Assembly (NCBI GenBank): GCA_045655005.1
Contig: JAZOOJ010000006.1
Location: 73,245-137,244, forward strand
Origin: UMGS1908 sp045655005
GTDB lineage: Bacteria > Bacillota > Clostridia > Christensenellales > UBA1242
Length of the DNA stretch: 64,000 bases
Direction: 5' to 3'
Both the position numbers and the translations under genes were made by a program. Positions 8,011-17,362 of the stretch are shown piece by piece; position 1 is the stretch's first letter; each line of letters begins with the position of its first letter. The notes beneath the pieces were generated by a model. It worked only from the letters and a program-made list of their open reading frames with translations. It was not told the origin of the DNA and made no database searches.

Positions 8011-8060
8011 TTCAAAAATATTCAAAAATAATAAAAGATATTCAAAAATATTCAAAAATA
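8011..8060. repeat. Four copies of the decamer TTCAAAAATA before the Spo0A-like gene
   Basis: Copies lie at 8011, 8021, 8041 and 8051, as two tandem pairs separated by 10 bases. Spacing is thus in exact multiples of 10, about one helical turn, so all copies face the same side of the DNA. They sit just upstream of the promoter at 8072-8101. The decamer resembles a degenerate reverse 0A box (TTCGACAAAA). They could be operators or simply low-complexity AT DNA. Confidence 0.7.
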
Positions 8061-8071
8061 ATATAAAATTG

Positions 8072-8101
8072 TTGGACATTTTAGCTTATCTCTGTTATAC
8101 T
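8072..8101 (+). promoter_or_regulatory. Promoter of the Spo0A-like gene
   Basis: TTGGAC at 8072-8077 and TATACT at 8096-8101 with an 18-base spacer; AAAGGAG follows at the gene start. This fits a SigA-type promoter independent of spoIVB. Confidence 0.6.
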
Positions 8102-8132
8102 GATATTTATTATAGTAGGAAAAGGAGTTATA

Positions 8133-8525
8133 ATGCTTGAAGATTCACAAAAAGAATATAAATATGTTGTAAATAAATTTTTAATGGACTACCCATTTAA
8201 CACTTCTCAGGTTGGGTACGATTACTTAGTAGATTCTATTGCAATGGTTTTAGAATCAGAAAGAAATAAAAGGTTAAGATTAGGTAAGGATATATATTCA
8301 GAACTAGCTAGTAAGGCAAGGGTGAATTTAAAATATTATGAAAAAGCCGTAAGGCAGGCATTACAAACAGTTTCTACAAATTGCAGATTTAATCAAGATG
8401 TTGAATATCCAAATGATGCTGTGAGGTTGGCGTTTAAAGCACCTACAGCAAAAAGTTTTATTTATACTATTGGAATGCAGATTATGCTAGAGAGAGATGA
8501 AAAGTTTTTTAAATTAAGCAAATAA
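8133..8525 (+). CDS. Receiver-less Spo0A: Spo0A C-terminal DNA-binding domain only
   Basis: 130 residues, about half the length of Spo0A. Nearly the whole protein aligns with the Spo0A effector domain: GYDYLVDSIAMV matches GYLYLREAISMV, KDIYSELASKA matches the YPDIAKK region, YYEKAVRQALQ matches the recognition helix VERAIRHAIE, and APTAKSFIYTIG matches KPTNSEFIAMVA. No receiver domain with its phospho-acceptor Asp is encoded, and the 140-base gap upstream is too short to hide one. The gene follows spoIVB, the usual spo0A position. It could be the cell's sporulation regulator freed from phosphorylation, or a paralogue with the true Spo0A elsewhere. Confidence 0.85.
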   Translation: MLEDSQKEYKYVVNKFLMDYPFNTSQVGYDYLVDSIAMVLESERNKRLRLGKDIYSELASKARVNLKYYEKAVRQALQTVSTNCRFNQDVEYPNDAVRLAFKAPTAKSFIYTIGMQIMLERDEKFFKLSK

Positions 8526-8598
8526 TTAAAATAGTTGTGTTAATGCTTTTTATGTGCTAAAATTAATTGGTAAAATTGTTAATTTTAGGAGTATTATT

Positions 8599-10896
8599 TT
8601 GGCTAGTATAGTAGATAATTTAAATAATGAACAAAGGCTCCCAGCGCTTCATACAGAGGGTCCTGTGTTGGTGACTGCTGGGGCTGGTAGTGGAAAAACA
8701 AGGCTTTTAACTCATAGGATTGCACATCTAATTCAAGATATGGGAGTGGCTCCTTCAAATATACTTGCAATTACTTTCACAAATAAAGCAGCAAATGAAA
8801 TGAAAGAGAGGTTGTCAAAACTTCTCTCTTTTGGTGTACAAGGAATGTGGATTTTTACTTTCCACTCTATGTGTTCAAGAATTTTAAGGATGAATGGCGA
8901 TAGGGTTGGTCTTGATAAAAATTTTTCAATTTATGGAGATAGTGAAAAAGATAGGCTTATAAAAAGAGTTCTTCAAAACAATCCAGAATTTGTGAAGCTT
9001 GAAAAAAACAAATTAAAACCAGAGTCTGTTGCCTGGCACATTTCAAATGCAAAAAATGAATTACTGTCACCAGATATGTATGCTATAAAAATTAAAAGAG
9101 ATATTTATGCAAATATAATTATCAAAGCATATGAAGACTATCAAAGGGAATTGTTAATAGCAAACGCTGTTGATTTTGATGATATGCTATGTAAGACCTA
9201 TGAACTACTTATAAACAATAATGACGTAAGAGAATTTTACCAAGATAAGTTTAAATATATTCACGTTGACGAGTTTCAAGACACTAATGTTGTTCAATAT
9301 GAACTTGTTAGAATGTTAGGAGCAAAGCACAATAATGTATTTGCCGTCGGAGATGAAGACCAGTGCATATATTCTTGGCGAGGTGCGAAGTTTACAAACG
9401 TTCAAAAATTTATAGACGATAATAAGGATATTGCTATATTTAAGTTGGAACAAAACTATCGCTCTACTTCAAAAATATTAGATGCTGCAAATAGGATTAT
9501 AAAAAACAACTCTAACAGATTAGAAAAAAATCTTTGGACAGAGAATGATGAAGGTAGTGATATTAAATTTTATACTGGATACAGCGATCACGAAGAGGCA
9601 GAATTTGTTGCGTCAAAGATAAAGAAAATGGTAATGGAAGACGGAAAACATTTTTCAGATTTTGCTGTTTTAATGCGTGTGAATGCCTTATCAAGGGTAT
9701 TTGAAGAAAAGTTTTTAAACTATCAGATACCTTATCAAGTATATGGTGGATTCAAATTTTTTGAAAGAAAAGAAGTAAAAGATACTTTGGCTTATTTAAA
9801 ACTTGTATCAAATCCAAAAGATAACGACAGTTTTGTAAGAGTTCTGGCTTTCCCTAAAAAAGGAATAGGTGAAGCAACGGTAAAGAAGCTATTGGATACA
9901 AGTAGCGTTTATGGACTAAGTGCGTATGAAATTGCAAGGACAGGAATGGGTATAGATGAGTCAACCATAAAAAAACTTGCACCGGTAGTAAACTTAATTC
10001 AGTCATATATTGAACAAAAAGCGGTATTGTCAATTTCTCTATTAACAAACAAAGTTGTCGATGAGTGTTGTTTAAAGACTGCCTATTCAAGAGAGATTGA
10101 AGAAGAATTGTCAAAAATTCAAAACATTGAGATGTTACAAAAGTCAGTTCTTGAATACGAAGAAGCAAATGAAGACCCAACGCTTGAAGATTATTTGCAA
10201 TCGGTTACGCTTTCAAGAGATATTGATGAAATGAAAGATGAAGATAATAATGTGTCAATTATGACCATACACTCTGCAAAAGGATTAGAATTTCCAATTG
10301 TTTTTGTTGTTGGTTTAGTTGAGGGGGTTTTACCAACTTCAAGGTCTTTGTATTCAAGCAATCCAAATGATTTAGAAGAAGAGCGTAGGCTAATGTATGT
10401 TGCAACAACAAGAGCAAAAGAAGAATTAATATATACAAGACCTACAACAAGATTTAGTTTTGAAACAAAAAGGACAGAATCAACAACTGCTTCAAGATTT
10501 TTGAAAGAGTCGGGCATAAAAGCAATTGAAACGTCGCCACGTAAAGAATATGGAGCAGATTATACATCAGAAAGAGATTATTTTCACTCTTCATCAAATT
10601 ATAGGACAAGAAGCGATAGTTTTAGTTCTGGTGCTAGGTATATGTCGTCAAATGTGGGATTTGATGACAGAAGTGATGTTATTGCAGAAGAGAAACCAAA
10701 GTTAACAGCAGAAAAAGTTAATGAATATAAAAAATTCAAAGTAGGAACATTTGTATCACATAAAAGTTTTGGTAGGGGTGTGGTAACAGTCGCTGTAACT
10801 GATCCAAGTTCGGGTTTTGTTACTATTAAGTTTGACAATGTAGGCATAAAAACATTATCATTAAAATTTGCACCATTAACAATTTTGGAGGAATAA
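8599..10896 (+). CDS. pcrA: ATP-dependent DNA helicase PcrA (UvrD family)
   Basis: 765 residues from TTG 8599. AGGAG at 8587-8591 is well spaced and the resulting start ASIVDNLNNEQ matches the family; the frame is open 15 codons further up to GTG 8554. Superfamily 1 motifs are present: Walker A AGAGSGKTR, Q-like LNNEQ, TFTNKAANEM, DEFQDTN, GDEDQCIYSWRGA, QNYRS, the SIMTIHSAKGLEF motif and VATTRAKEEL. The C-terminus has a PcrA-type Tudor-like domain (GTFVSHKSFGRGVV). It unwinds DNA in repair, rolling-circle replication and transcription-coupled repair. ligA follows directly, as in Bacillus pcrA-ligA. Confidence 0.96.
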   Translation: MASIVDNLNNEQRLPALHTEGPVLVTAGAGSGKTRLLTHRIAHLIQDMGVAPSNILAITFTNKAANEMKERLSKLLSFGVQGMWIFTFHSMCSRILRMNGDRVGLDKNFSIYGDSEKDRLIKRVLQNNPEFVKLEKNKLKPESVAWHISNAKNELLSPDMYAIKIKRDIYANIIIKAYEDYQRELLIANAVDFDDMLCKTYELLINNNDVREFYQDKFKYIHVDEFQDTNVVQYELVRMLGAKHNNVFAVGDEDQCIYSWRGAKFTNVQKFIDDNKDIAIFKLEQNYRSTSKILDAANRIIKNNSNRLEKNLWTENDEGSDIKFYTGYSDHEEAEFVASKIKKMVMEDGKHFSDFAVLMRVNALSRVFEEKFLNYQIPYQVYGGFKFFERKEVKDTLAYLKLVSNPKDNDSFVRVLAFPKKGIGEATVKKLLDTSSVYGLSAYEIARTGMGIDESTIKKLAPVVNLIQSYIEQKAVLSISLLTNKVVDECCLKTAYSREIEEELSKIQNIEMLQKSVLEYEEANEDPTLEDYLQSVTLSRDIDEMKDEDNNVSIMTIHSAKGLEFPIVFVVGLVEGVLPTSRSLYSSNPNDLEEERRLMYVATTRAKEELIYTRPTTRFSFETKRTESTTASRFLKESGIKAIETSPRKEYGADYTSERDYFHSSSNYRTRSDSFSSGARYMSSNVGFDDRSDVIAEEKPKLTAEKVNEYKKFKVGTFVSHKSFGRGVVTVAVTDPSSGFVTIKFDNVGIKTLSLKFAPLTILEE

Positions 10897-10897
10897 A

Positions 10898-12871
10898 ATG
10901 GCAGAGCAAAAGCAAGACAGAATGAAATTTTTAATTGATGAGATAAATAAGCATAATTACAATTACTATACTTTGCTAAATCCAACAATCTCAGACCAAG
11001 AATATGATAAACTTTATTATGAGCTGGTTGACCTAGAAGAAGAGTTAGGGGTCATTGAGCCAAATTCTCCAACTCAACGTGTTGGAGGAGATGTTCAATC
11101 GAACTTTGAAAAACATACTCACTCGGTAAGACTATATTCACTAAATAAAGTCCGCTCATCAGAAGAACTTTCATCTTGGGTTCAAGAAATGAAGAGATTC
11201 TCGCCAAATACTGCAATATCATTAGAATATAAATTTGATGGTTTACAACTTGTTTTAGAGTATAATGATGGAAAGTTTGTTCGTGCGACAACAAGAGGTA
11301 ATGGCCGTATTGGCGAAGATGTAACAAATCAAGTAAAAACAATAAAGTCTGTGCCATTATCTATAAATTATCAAGGTCATTTAATAGTTCAAGGTGAAGG
11401 AATGATGACGCAAAGTAATTTAAAATTATATAACGAAAGTGCTGATATTGCACTTAAAAATGCACGGAATGGGGTTGCGGGTGCTATCCGGAATTTAGAC
11501 CCAAAAGAAACGGCAAAAAGACGTTTAGATTACTTTTGTTACTCTATATTAGAGTGCGAAAAAACTTTTACATCACAAGAAGAAATGCATCTATTTTTGC
11601 AAGACAACTATTTTAAAACGGGTGACTTTTTTAAATTATGCAACACAGAGGAAGAACTTTTAAAGGAAATTAATGAAGTAGATAAAGTCAAAGAAAAACT
11701 TGATGTGATGATTGATGGGGTTGTTTTAAAAATAAACGATGTATCTGTTCGTGAAGATATCGGGTACACCAACAAATTCCCCAAATGGGCAATGGCATTT
11801 AAATTTGAGGCACAAGAAGTTTCAACCGTTTTAGAAGATGTAATTTGGCAAGTAGGAAGAAGCGGAAAGGTTACGCCAATTGCGATACTTGAACCGACCG
11901 AGCTTGCAGGTGCAACAATCCAAAGAGCGACATTAAATAACTTTGATGATATTACAAAGAAAAGGGTAATGATAAACAGTAAGGTGTTAATAAGACGTAG
12001 CAATGAAGTAATACCAGAAGTATTGGGATTGCTGGAGAAGTTTGAAAATTCAATAGAAATAAAAGAACCGGAATCTTGTCCATGTTGCGGAAGCAAACTT
12101 ATTAAAAAAGGTCCATTGCTATATTGCACAAACAGAGATGGTTGCTATGAACAGATGGTTGACAGAATTTCACATTTTGCATCAAGAGATGCCATGAATA
12201 TTGATGGTTTATCAATAAAAACCATTGAACAGTTATGTAAGGAACTTTCACTCTCAGAACCTGCCGATTTGTATTCCATTACAAAAGAACAATTACTTTC
12301 GTTAGATAAAGTGAAAGAAAAGAAAGCAACAAATATTCTAAATGCTATTGAAAAGTCGAAAAAAGTGAGTTTGGATAAATTTATTTATGCAATAGGTATT
12401 CCAGAAGTTGGCGATAAAACAGCAAGAGATTTGGCAAGACGATTTAAAACATTGGAAAATTTAAAATCTGCTACAATCGATGACTTTTTAAAGGTAAAAG
12501 ATATTGGAGATGTTATTGCAAATAATATTTTGCAGTTTTTTGCAGATGAGCAAAATTTGAAAGAAATTAATGATTTAATTGCTTGTGGAGTTAAAATACT
12601 ATCGACTGAAAATGCTCCACATATTGAAAGCGAATTAACAGGTAAAAAGATTGTACTAACTGGTGGGCTTGAAAGATATTCAAGAAATGAAGCAAGTGAT
12701 ATAATAAGAAAACTTGGAGGAGAATGTGTTTCGTCGGTGTCAAAGAATACCGATTTGGTAGTTGCAGGAAGCGATGCAGGAAGCAAATTGGACAAGGCAA
12801 AATCATTAAATATTAAAGTAATAAATGAAGATGATTTTATTAAAATAATTGAAAAATACGAAATAGTTTGA
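10898..12871 (+). CDS. ligA: NAD-dependent DNA ligase LigA
   Basis: 657 residues, standard length. The N-terminal Ia domain has the Y-x-x-x-D motif region; the adenylated lysine is Lys112 in EYKFDG. The OB-fold, a C4 zinc finger (CPCC, then CTNRDGC near residues 400-420), helix-hairpin-helix repeats and a C-terminal BRCT domain (about 580-657, LTGKKIVLTGGLERYSR) are all present. It seals nicks with NAD+ in replication and repair. It starts one base after the pcrA stop, preceded by GGAGG. Confidence 0.97.
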   Translation: MAEQKQDRMKFLIDEINKHNYNYYTLLNPTISDQEYDKLYYELVDLEEELGVIEPNSPTQRVGGDVQSNFEKHTHSVRLYSLNKVRSSEELSSWVQEMKRFSPNTAISLEYKFDGLQLVLEYNDGKFVRATTRGNGRIGEDVTNQVKTIKSVPLSINYQGHLIVQGEGMMTQSNLKLYNESADIALKNARNGVAGAIRNLDPKETAKRRLDYFCYSILECEKTFTSQEEMHLFLQDNYFKTGDFFKLCNTEEELLKEINEVDKVKEKLDVMIDGVVLKINDVSVREDIGYTNKFPKWAMAFKFEAQEVSTVLEDVIWQVGRSGKVTPIAILEPTELAGATIQRATLNNFDDITKKRVMINSKVLIRRSNEVIPEVLGLLEKFENSIEIKEPESCPCCGSKLIKKGPLLYCTNRDGCYEQMVDRISHFASRDAMNIDGLSIKTIEQLCKELSLSEPADLYSITKEQLLSLDKVKEKKATNILNAIEKSKKVSLDKFIYAIGIPEVGDKTARDLARRFKTLENLKSATIDDFLKVKDIGDVIANNILQFFADEQNLKEINDLIACGVKILSTENAPHIESELTGKKIVLTGGLERYSRNEASDIIRKLGGECVSSVSKNTDLVVAGSDAGSKLDKAKSLNIKVINEDDFIKIIEKYEIV

Positions 12872-12906
12872 TATACTAGACTAGATATTTATAGGGGTAA
12901 ATGAAT

Positions 12907-13194
12907 ATGGAAAAAAATATTATCGAAATAAGTGACGTAGAACACGTTGCAAAACTTTCAAGACTTGAATTTTCAGATGAAGAATTAATAAAAATTCAAA
13001 AAGACTTGGCAGGAATTGTTGAACATTTTTCAGTTCTTTCTTCTGTTGATACATCAAGTGTCTCAGAGATTAATGATGAAGTTGGTGCACAAAGGGCAGA
13101 TATTGAATGCGAAGGATTAACAAAAGATGAAGTGATTAAAAACGCCCCACTTCATAATAATTCGGCATTTATAGTTCCAAGAGTTGTAGAATAA
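12907..13194 (+). CDS. gatC: Aspartyl/glutamyl-tRNA amidotransferase subunit C
   Basis: 95 residues from ATG 12907 (ATG 12901 is in frame but only three bases from AGGGG). The GatC pattern is clear: VEHVAKLSRLEFSDEEL near the N-terminus, ending in the loop with NAPLHNNSAFIVPRVVE. GatC wraps around GatA and stabilises the GatAB heterodimer. It starts the gatCAB operon, 35 bases after ligA. Confidence 0.94.
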   Translation: MEKNIIEISDVEHVAKLSRLEFSDEELIKIQKDLAGIVEHFSVLSSVDTSSVSEINDEVGAQRADIECEGLTKDEVIKNAPLHNNSAFIVPRVVE

Positions 13195-13208
13195 AAGGAA
13201 GAAATAGT

Positions 13209-14648
13209 ATGAGAAAATTAACAGATTATACATTGGTTGAAATAATTGAAAAATTAAAGAACAAAAAAGTTTCAAGTGTTGAAGTTGTGAAAGCTTCAAT
13301 TGATAGAATAAAAGAAACACAAAACTTAAATGCAATTTTATATTTTGATGAAGAGAAGGCTTTGGCTGATGCCCAAAAATCTGATGAAAGAATTGCAAAT
13401 GGAAGTGCAGGAGTACTTGAAGGTGTTCCTATTGTTGTAAAGGATAACATTGCGACAACTGATTATGTTACGAGTTGTGCATCTAAGTTTTTGGAAGGAT
13501 ATATATCTCCTTATGACGCAACTGTTGTAAAAAAACTTCGTGATGCGGGTGCAGTTATTATTGGTAAAGCTAATATGGATGAATTTGCAATGGGAAGTTC
13601 AGGTGAAAACAGTGCTTTTGGCAGAGCTTTAAATCCAATAGACAATGATTATGTTGCTGGCGGTTCATCAAGTGGAAGTGCTGTAAGCGTTGCCGCAAAT
13701 CAATGTTATGCTTCGCTTGGAACCGATACTGGTGGATCAGTGCGTCAACCTGCTGGCTTTTGTGGTGTTGTTGGAATTAAACCTACATATGGCAGAGTTT
13801 CAAGATATGGAGTGGTTGCGTTTGGTTCATCGTTCGACCAGGTTGGACCTTTTTCAAGAACTGTTAAAGACAATGCTTTAATGCTTGATGTATTAAAAGG
13901 ACAAGACGATTTCGATAGAACAAGTGTTGCAAGAGATGATAAACCATTTAGTGAGTCTTTTGTGGATTCAATCAAAGGAATGAGAATTGGTGTTGCAAAA
14001 GAAATGTTTGGTTTAACTATGGATCAAGAAGTAAAATCTGCAATGGACGAAACAATAAAATTCTATAAAGACAATGGTGCGGAAATTGTTGATATTTCTT
14101 TACCAAATATAGATAAATGCTTGGCAGTTTATTACATTCTTTCATCAGCAGAAGCTGCAAGCAATTTATCAAGATTTGATGGGGTTAGATATACAACAAG
14201 GGCTAAGGATTTTGATGGTGTTGTTGATTTGTATTATAAAAGCAGAACAGAAGGTTTTGGAGATGAAGTAAAACGCAGAATAATGATGGGGAATTATGTG
14301 CTTAGTGCAAGTTATTATGATGCATATTACAGAAAGGCGTCAAAGGTAAGGTCACTATTAAAAGATGAATTTAATAAGGCTTTTGAAAAAGTTGATGCTA
14401 TAATTTCACCAGTAAGTCCAACACCTGCCTTTAAGTGTGGAGAAAAGGCAACGCCTATTGAAATGTACCTTGCAGATATTTTTACAATTCCTGTGAATAC
14501 TGTTGGTGTTCCTGCGATTTCGTTCCCTGTTGCAAAAAGCAAAATTGGTTTGCCAATTGCTTGTCAATTAATTGCAAATAGGTGGGAAGAAGGTAAATTA
14601 TATGCTCTTGCTGAATATTACGAAAGAAATAAAGGGGGTAATGCGTAG
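13209..14648 (+). CDS. gatA: Aspartyl/glutamyl-tRNA amidotransferase subunit A
   Basis: 479 residues. An amidase-signature enzyme with the Ser-cisSer-Lys triad motifs: VVKDNI (Lys), GGSSSGSA (cis-Ser) and GTDTGGSVRQPA (nucleophile Ser). It hydrolyses glutamine and passes ammonia to GatB, which amidates Glu-tRNA(Gln) or Asp-tRNA(Asn). Its presence implies the indirect route to Gln-tRNA and/or Asn-tRNA in this organism. Its stop and the gatB start are two bases apart. Confidence 0.97.
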   Translation: MRKLTDYTLVEIIEKLKNKKVSSVEVVKASIDRIKETQNLNAILYFDEEKALADAQKSDERIANGSAGVLEGVPIVVKDNIATTDYVTSCASKFLEGYISPYDATVVKKLRDAGAVIIGKANMDEFAMGSSGENSAFGRALNPIDNDYVAGGSSSGSAVSVAANQCYASLGTDTGGSVRQPAGFCGVVGIKPTYGRVSRYGVVAFGSSFDQVGPFSRTVKDNALMLDVLKGQDDFDRTSVARDDKPFSESFVDSIKGMRIGVAKEMFGLTMDQEVKSAMDETIKFYKDNGAEIVDISLPNIDKCLAVYYILSSAEAASNLSRFDGVRYTTRAKDFDGVVDLYYKSRTEGFGDEVKRRIMMGNYVLSASYYDAYYRKASKVRSLLKDEFNKAFEKVDAIISPVSPTPAFKCGEKATPIEMYLADIFTIPVNTVGVPAISFPVAKSKIGLPIACQLIANRWEEGKLYALAEYYERNKGGNA

Positions 14649-14650
14649 AG

Positions 14651-16078
14651 ATGGAATATGATGTAGTAATTGGTCTTGAAACCCATATAGAATTAAATAC
14701 AAGGTCAAAGGTATTTTGTGGTTGTGTCAATGAGTTTGGTGGTGAGCCAAACACCCATTGTTGTCCTGTTTGTGTTGGACTTCCTGGGGCTCTTCCTATG
14801 GTGAATGCAGACGCTATTAAGAAAACAATCACAATGGGGCTTGTAACAAATTGTGATATTTCAAGAAAATTTGGCTTTGACAGAAAGCATTATTTCTACC
14901 CAGACACTCCAAAGTCTTATCAAATTACACAAGACAGAACTCCAATTTGCACGAACGGCTATTTGGAAGTAACAGGCAAAGATGGAAATCCAAAGAAGAT
15001 AAGAATTCATCAAATTCATTTAGAAGATGATGCAGGTAAATTAATACATTCAAACTCAGGTGAAACATATATTGATTTTAACAGATGTGGCGTTCCATTG
15101 ATTGAGATAGTGTCAGAACCTGATATGTCAAGTGTTGAAGAGGCAATAGAATATGTAAAAACGTTAAAAGAACTTGCAAAGTTTTCAGGTGTTTCAGATG
15201 TTAAAATGGAACAAGGTTCCTTGCGTTGTGATGTAAATGTTTCGCTAAAGCCAGCAGGTTCTAGTGAGTTTAGTGTTAAAGTAGAAATGAAGAATATAAA
15301 TTCATTTAAGGCAATTGAAAGGGCTATTCAGTACGAAATTAACAGACAAACTTATTTGCTAAAAACTGGTGGTGAAATAGTTCAAGAAACAAGGCGTTGG
15401 GACGATTCTGTTGGTGAAAACTTTCCAATGAGAAGTAAAGAGGGCGCAAAAGATTACAGATATATGCCAGAACCTGATATTTTACCAGTGGTTGTAACAG
15501 ATGCAGAAATTGAAGAAATTAAAAATAATATCCCAATGTTGCCAAAAGAAATTAAATCCAAACTTATTAATGAATACGGGCTTGGGGATTATGATGCAAA
15601 CTTAATTTCAAAAGAAGGAGAAATCTCTAAATTTTTCTTTGAAGCAACCAAGTATTATGCAAATGCAAAGAAAGTTGCCAACTGGATAACTTCTGAAATT
15701 AACAAGCGAATAAATAATGAATTTATGGAAGAAGTAATCGTTCCAATTAATCCACAAGAGTTTGCAAAAATGCTTAATATGTTAGATGCAGGTGAACTTA
15801 GCCAGCAGGGAGCAAGAACTATTTTGAATGAACTTTGGGGTAATAGTGAAACAACAGATGATATTGTAAACAGATTACAATTAAAAATGGAAAGCAATGA
15901 TGAAGAACTTGAAGAAATCATAAAGAAAATTATTTCTGAAAATGAAAAGGGTGTTGCTGATTATAAGGGTGGCAATCAAAAGGCATTTGCTTTCTTTGTT
16001 GGTCAGGTTATGAAAGCAACAAAAGGTCAGGCTAATGCAGGAAAGGTTAATGAGTTGTTAAGGAAGCACTTATCATAG
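14651..16078 (+). CDS. gatB: Aspartyl/glutamyl-tRNA amidotransferase subunit B
   Basis: 475 residues, usual length. The start EYDVVIGLETHIELNTRSK, the zinc-type cysteines (CGC, then CCPVC), FDRKHYFYPDTPKSYQ and MKNINSFKAIERAI are GatB hallmarks. The C-terminal helical and YqeY-like tail (about 330-475) ends with GQANAGKVNELLRKHL. GatB is the kinase/transamidase that activates mischarged Glu-tRNA or Asp-tRNA and accepts ammonia from GatA. Confidence 0.97.
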   Translation: MEYDVVIGLETHIELNTRSKVFCGCVNEFGGEPNTHCCPVCVGLPGALPMVNADAIKKTITMGLVTNCDISRKFGFDRKHYFYPDTPKSYQITQDRTPICTNGYLEVTGKDGNPKKIRIHQIHLEDDAGKLIHSNSGETYIDFNRCGVPLIEIVSEPDMSSVEEAIEYVKTLKELAKFSGVSDVKMEQGSLRCDVNVSLKPAGSSEFSVKVEMKNINSFKAIERAIQYEINRQTYLLKTGGEIVQETRRWDDSVGENFPMRSKEGAKDYRYMPEPDILPVVVTDAEIEEIKNNIPMLPKEIKSKLINEYGLGDYDANLISKEGEISKFFFEATKYYANAKKVANWITSEINKRINNEFMEEVIVPINPQEFAKMLNMLDAGELSQQGARTILNELWGNSETTDDIVNRLQLKMESNDEELEEIIKKIISENEKGVADYKGGNQKAFAFFVGQVMKATKGQANAGKVNELLRKHLS

Positions 16079-16101
16079 GCTTTTTGTAAGGGGTGAATTA
16101 T

Positions 16102-16977
16102 ATGAATAGTATGACAGGTTTTGGGCACGGAGAAGTTGAGTGTAATGGAAATAAAGTTTCTGTTGATATTAAAAGCGTCAATGGCAGATTTTTAGATATT
16201 ACAGCAAAGATGCCAAAAAGTTTTTTATGCTTAGAAGAACAAATTAAAAATCAAATCAAAGGAGTTCTTGCAAGGGGCACAGTTGATGTTTTTATAACAA
16301 TAACCAAAGCCGAAGATGAAGATGTTGAGGTGATGTTAAATAAGAGCCTTTGTGAGAAAATTTATTCAGAGGCAGAAAGTTTATCAAAAGAAACAGACGT
16401 TCCTAATGGATTATCACTAAAAGAGTTGATACGAGTCGAGGGGGTTTTGAAACTACAACAAAAAGATGTAGATGTTTCCATTTTCTCTTCATTGATTCAA
16501 GAAGCGACGCAAAAGGCGCTAAATTGTCTAATTGAGATGAGAAGGCAAGAAGGCGGAAGTTTGAAAAAAGATTTGCGAGGGAAGTTTACTGCGTTAAAAA
16601 ATGTTGTTGATAAAATTTCACACGAAGTGCCAATTTCAATAAATGAGTACAGGGCAAAATTACAAAATCGTATAACCGAAGCATTGAACAATATTGAAAT
16701 TGACGAAGCGAAACTTGTTAATGAAGTGGCGTTTTTTGTGGACAAATCAGATGTCAATGAAGAAATTTCAAGACTCTATTCACACCTAAATCAAGTTGCA
16801 GGACTATTTAATGCAAATCTTCCAGTTGGGAAACAGCTTGAATTTATTTCACAAGAAATTACAAGAGAAATAAACACATTAGGGTCTAAGTCTGCTTCAA
16901 TTAATATTACAAATTTGGTTCTTGAAGCAAAAACCATTAATGAAAGCATTAAAGAGCAAATAAGAAATATAGAGTAA
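16102..16977 (+). CDS. yicC: YicC/YloC-family endoribonuclease-like protein
   Basis: 291 residues from ATG 16102, which gives the family start MNSMTGFGHG; the frame is open to a GTG at 16093. The N-terminal YicC domain has VDIKSVNGRFLDI, and the C-terminal DUF1732 ends with LEFISQEITREINTLGSKS and the LEAKTINESIKEQIRNIE tail. YicC proteins have been described as endoribonucleases. In Bacillus yloC precedes remA-gmk-rpoZ; here remA and gmk are absent from the joint and rpoZ comes next behind its own promoter. Confidence 0.93.
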   Translation: MNSMTGFGHGEVECNGNKVSVDIKSVNGRFLDITAKMPKSFLCLEEQIKNQIKGVLARGTVDVFITITKAEDEDVEVMLNKSLCEKIYSEAESLSKETDVPNGLSLKELIRVEGVLKLQQKDVDVSIFSSLIQEATQKALNCLIEMRRQEGGSLKKDLRGKFTALKNVVDKISHEVPISINEYRAKLQNRITEALNNIEIDEAKLVNEVAFFVDKSDVNEEISRLYSHLNQVAGLFNANLPVGKQLEFISQEITREINTLGSKSASINITNLVLEAKTINESIKEQIRNIE

Positions 16978-17026
16978 TGTGTTTAAAAAATAATTTGAAT
17001 TTATAATAAAATATCACAAAAAGTAT

Positions 17027-17056
17027 TTGTATGTGAAAATCTATGTGTGTTATAAT
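17027..17056 (+). promoter_or_regulatory. rpoZ promoter
   Basis: TTGTAT at 17027-17032 and TATAAT at 17051-17056, spacer 18 bases, 21 bases before the rpoZ start. Confidence 0.6.
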
Positions 17057-17077
17057 AATGTATAAGAGGAGATAATT

Positions 17078-17275
17078 ATGTCATTAAATGAACCACCAGT
17101 AGATAAATTAATTGATAAATTGGGCAACAAATATGCACTTTCGGTGTTAGTTGCTAAAAGAGCTAAAGAAATTTCTATTTCAAGATCAGAATTTTTTAAT
17201 GAGAATAGACGTGTAAAGCCTGTAAGTGTTGCGTCTAGTGAATTTTTTGACGGAGTGGTAAAGAAGCCAGAATAA
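17078..17275 (+). CDS. rpoZ: RNA polymerase omega subunit
   Basis: 65 residues, the short Firmicutes form. It shows the omega pattern PPVDKLIDKLGNKYALSVLVAKRAKEI, followed by a short tail. Omega helps assembly of the beta' subunit. It lies between yicC and priA, as in the Bacillus yloC-gmk-rpoZ-coaBC-priA cluster, but gmk and coaBC are not here. A GAGGAG precedes the ATG. Confidence 0.92.
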   Translation: MSLNEPPVDKLIDKLGNKYALSVLVAKRAKEISISRSEFFNENRRVKPVSVASSEFFDGVVKKPE

Positions 17276-17308
17276 CTCTGGGATTTGATTTTACTAAAAA
17301 TTTATTTT

Positions 17309-17344
17309 CGGTTGGTGTAAAATTACTCCAACCGTTTATTTTTA
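17309..17344 (+). terminator. Terminator between rpoZ and priA
   Basis: CGGTTGG (17309-17315) pairs with CCAACCG (17328-17334), followed by TTTATTTTTA. The priA SD begins directly after, so it may be partial. Confidence 0.65.
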
Positions 17345-17362
17345 AAAGGAGAGAACTATAAG

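Noticed and set aside
9854..10517. Long open frames on the minus strand inside pcrA, and similar ones inside ligA, gatA, gatB, priA, fakA and others
   Set aside because: They lie opposite clear genes, lack SD and family resemblance, and follow from codon bias on the other strand.
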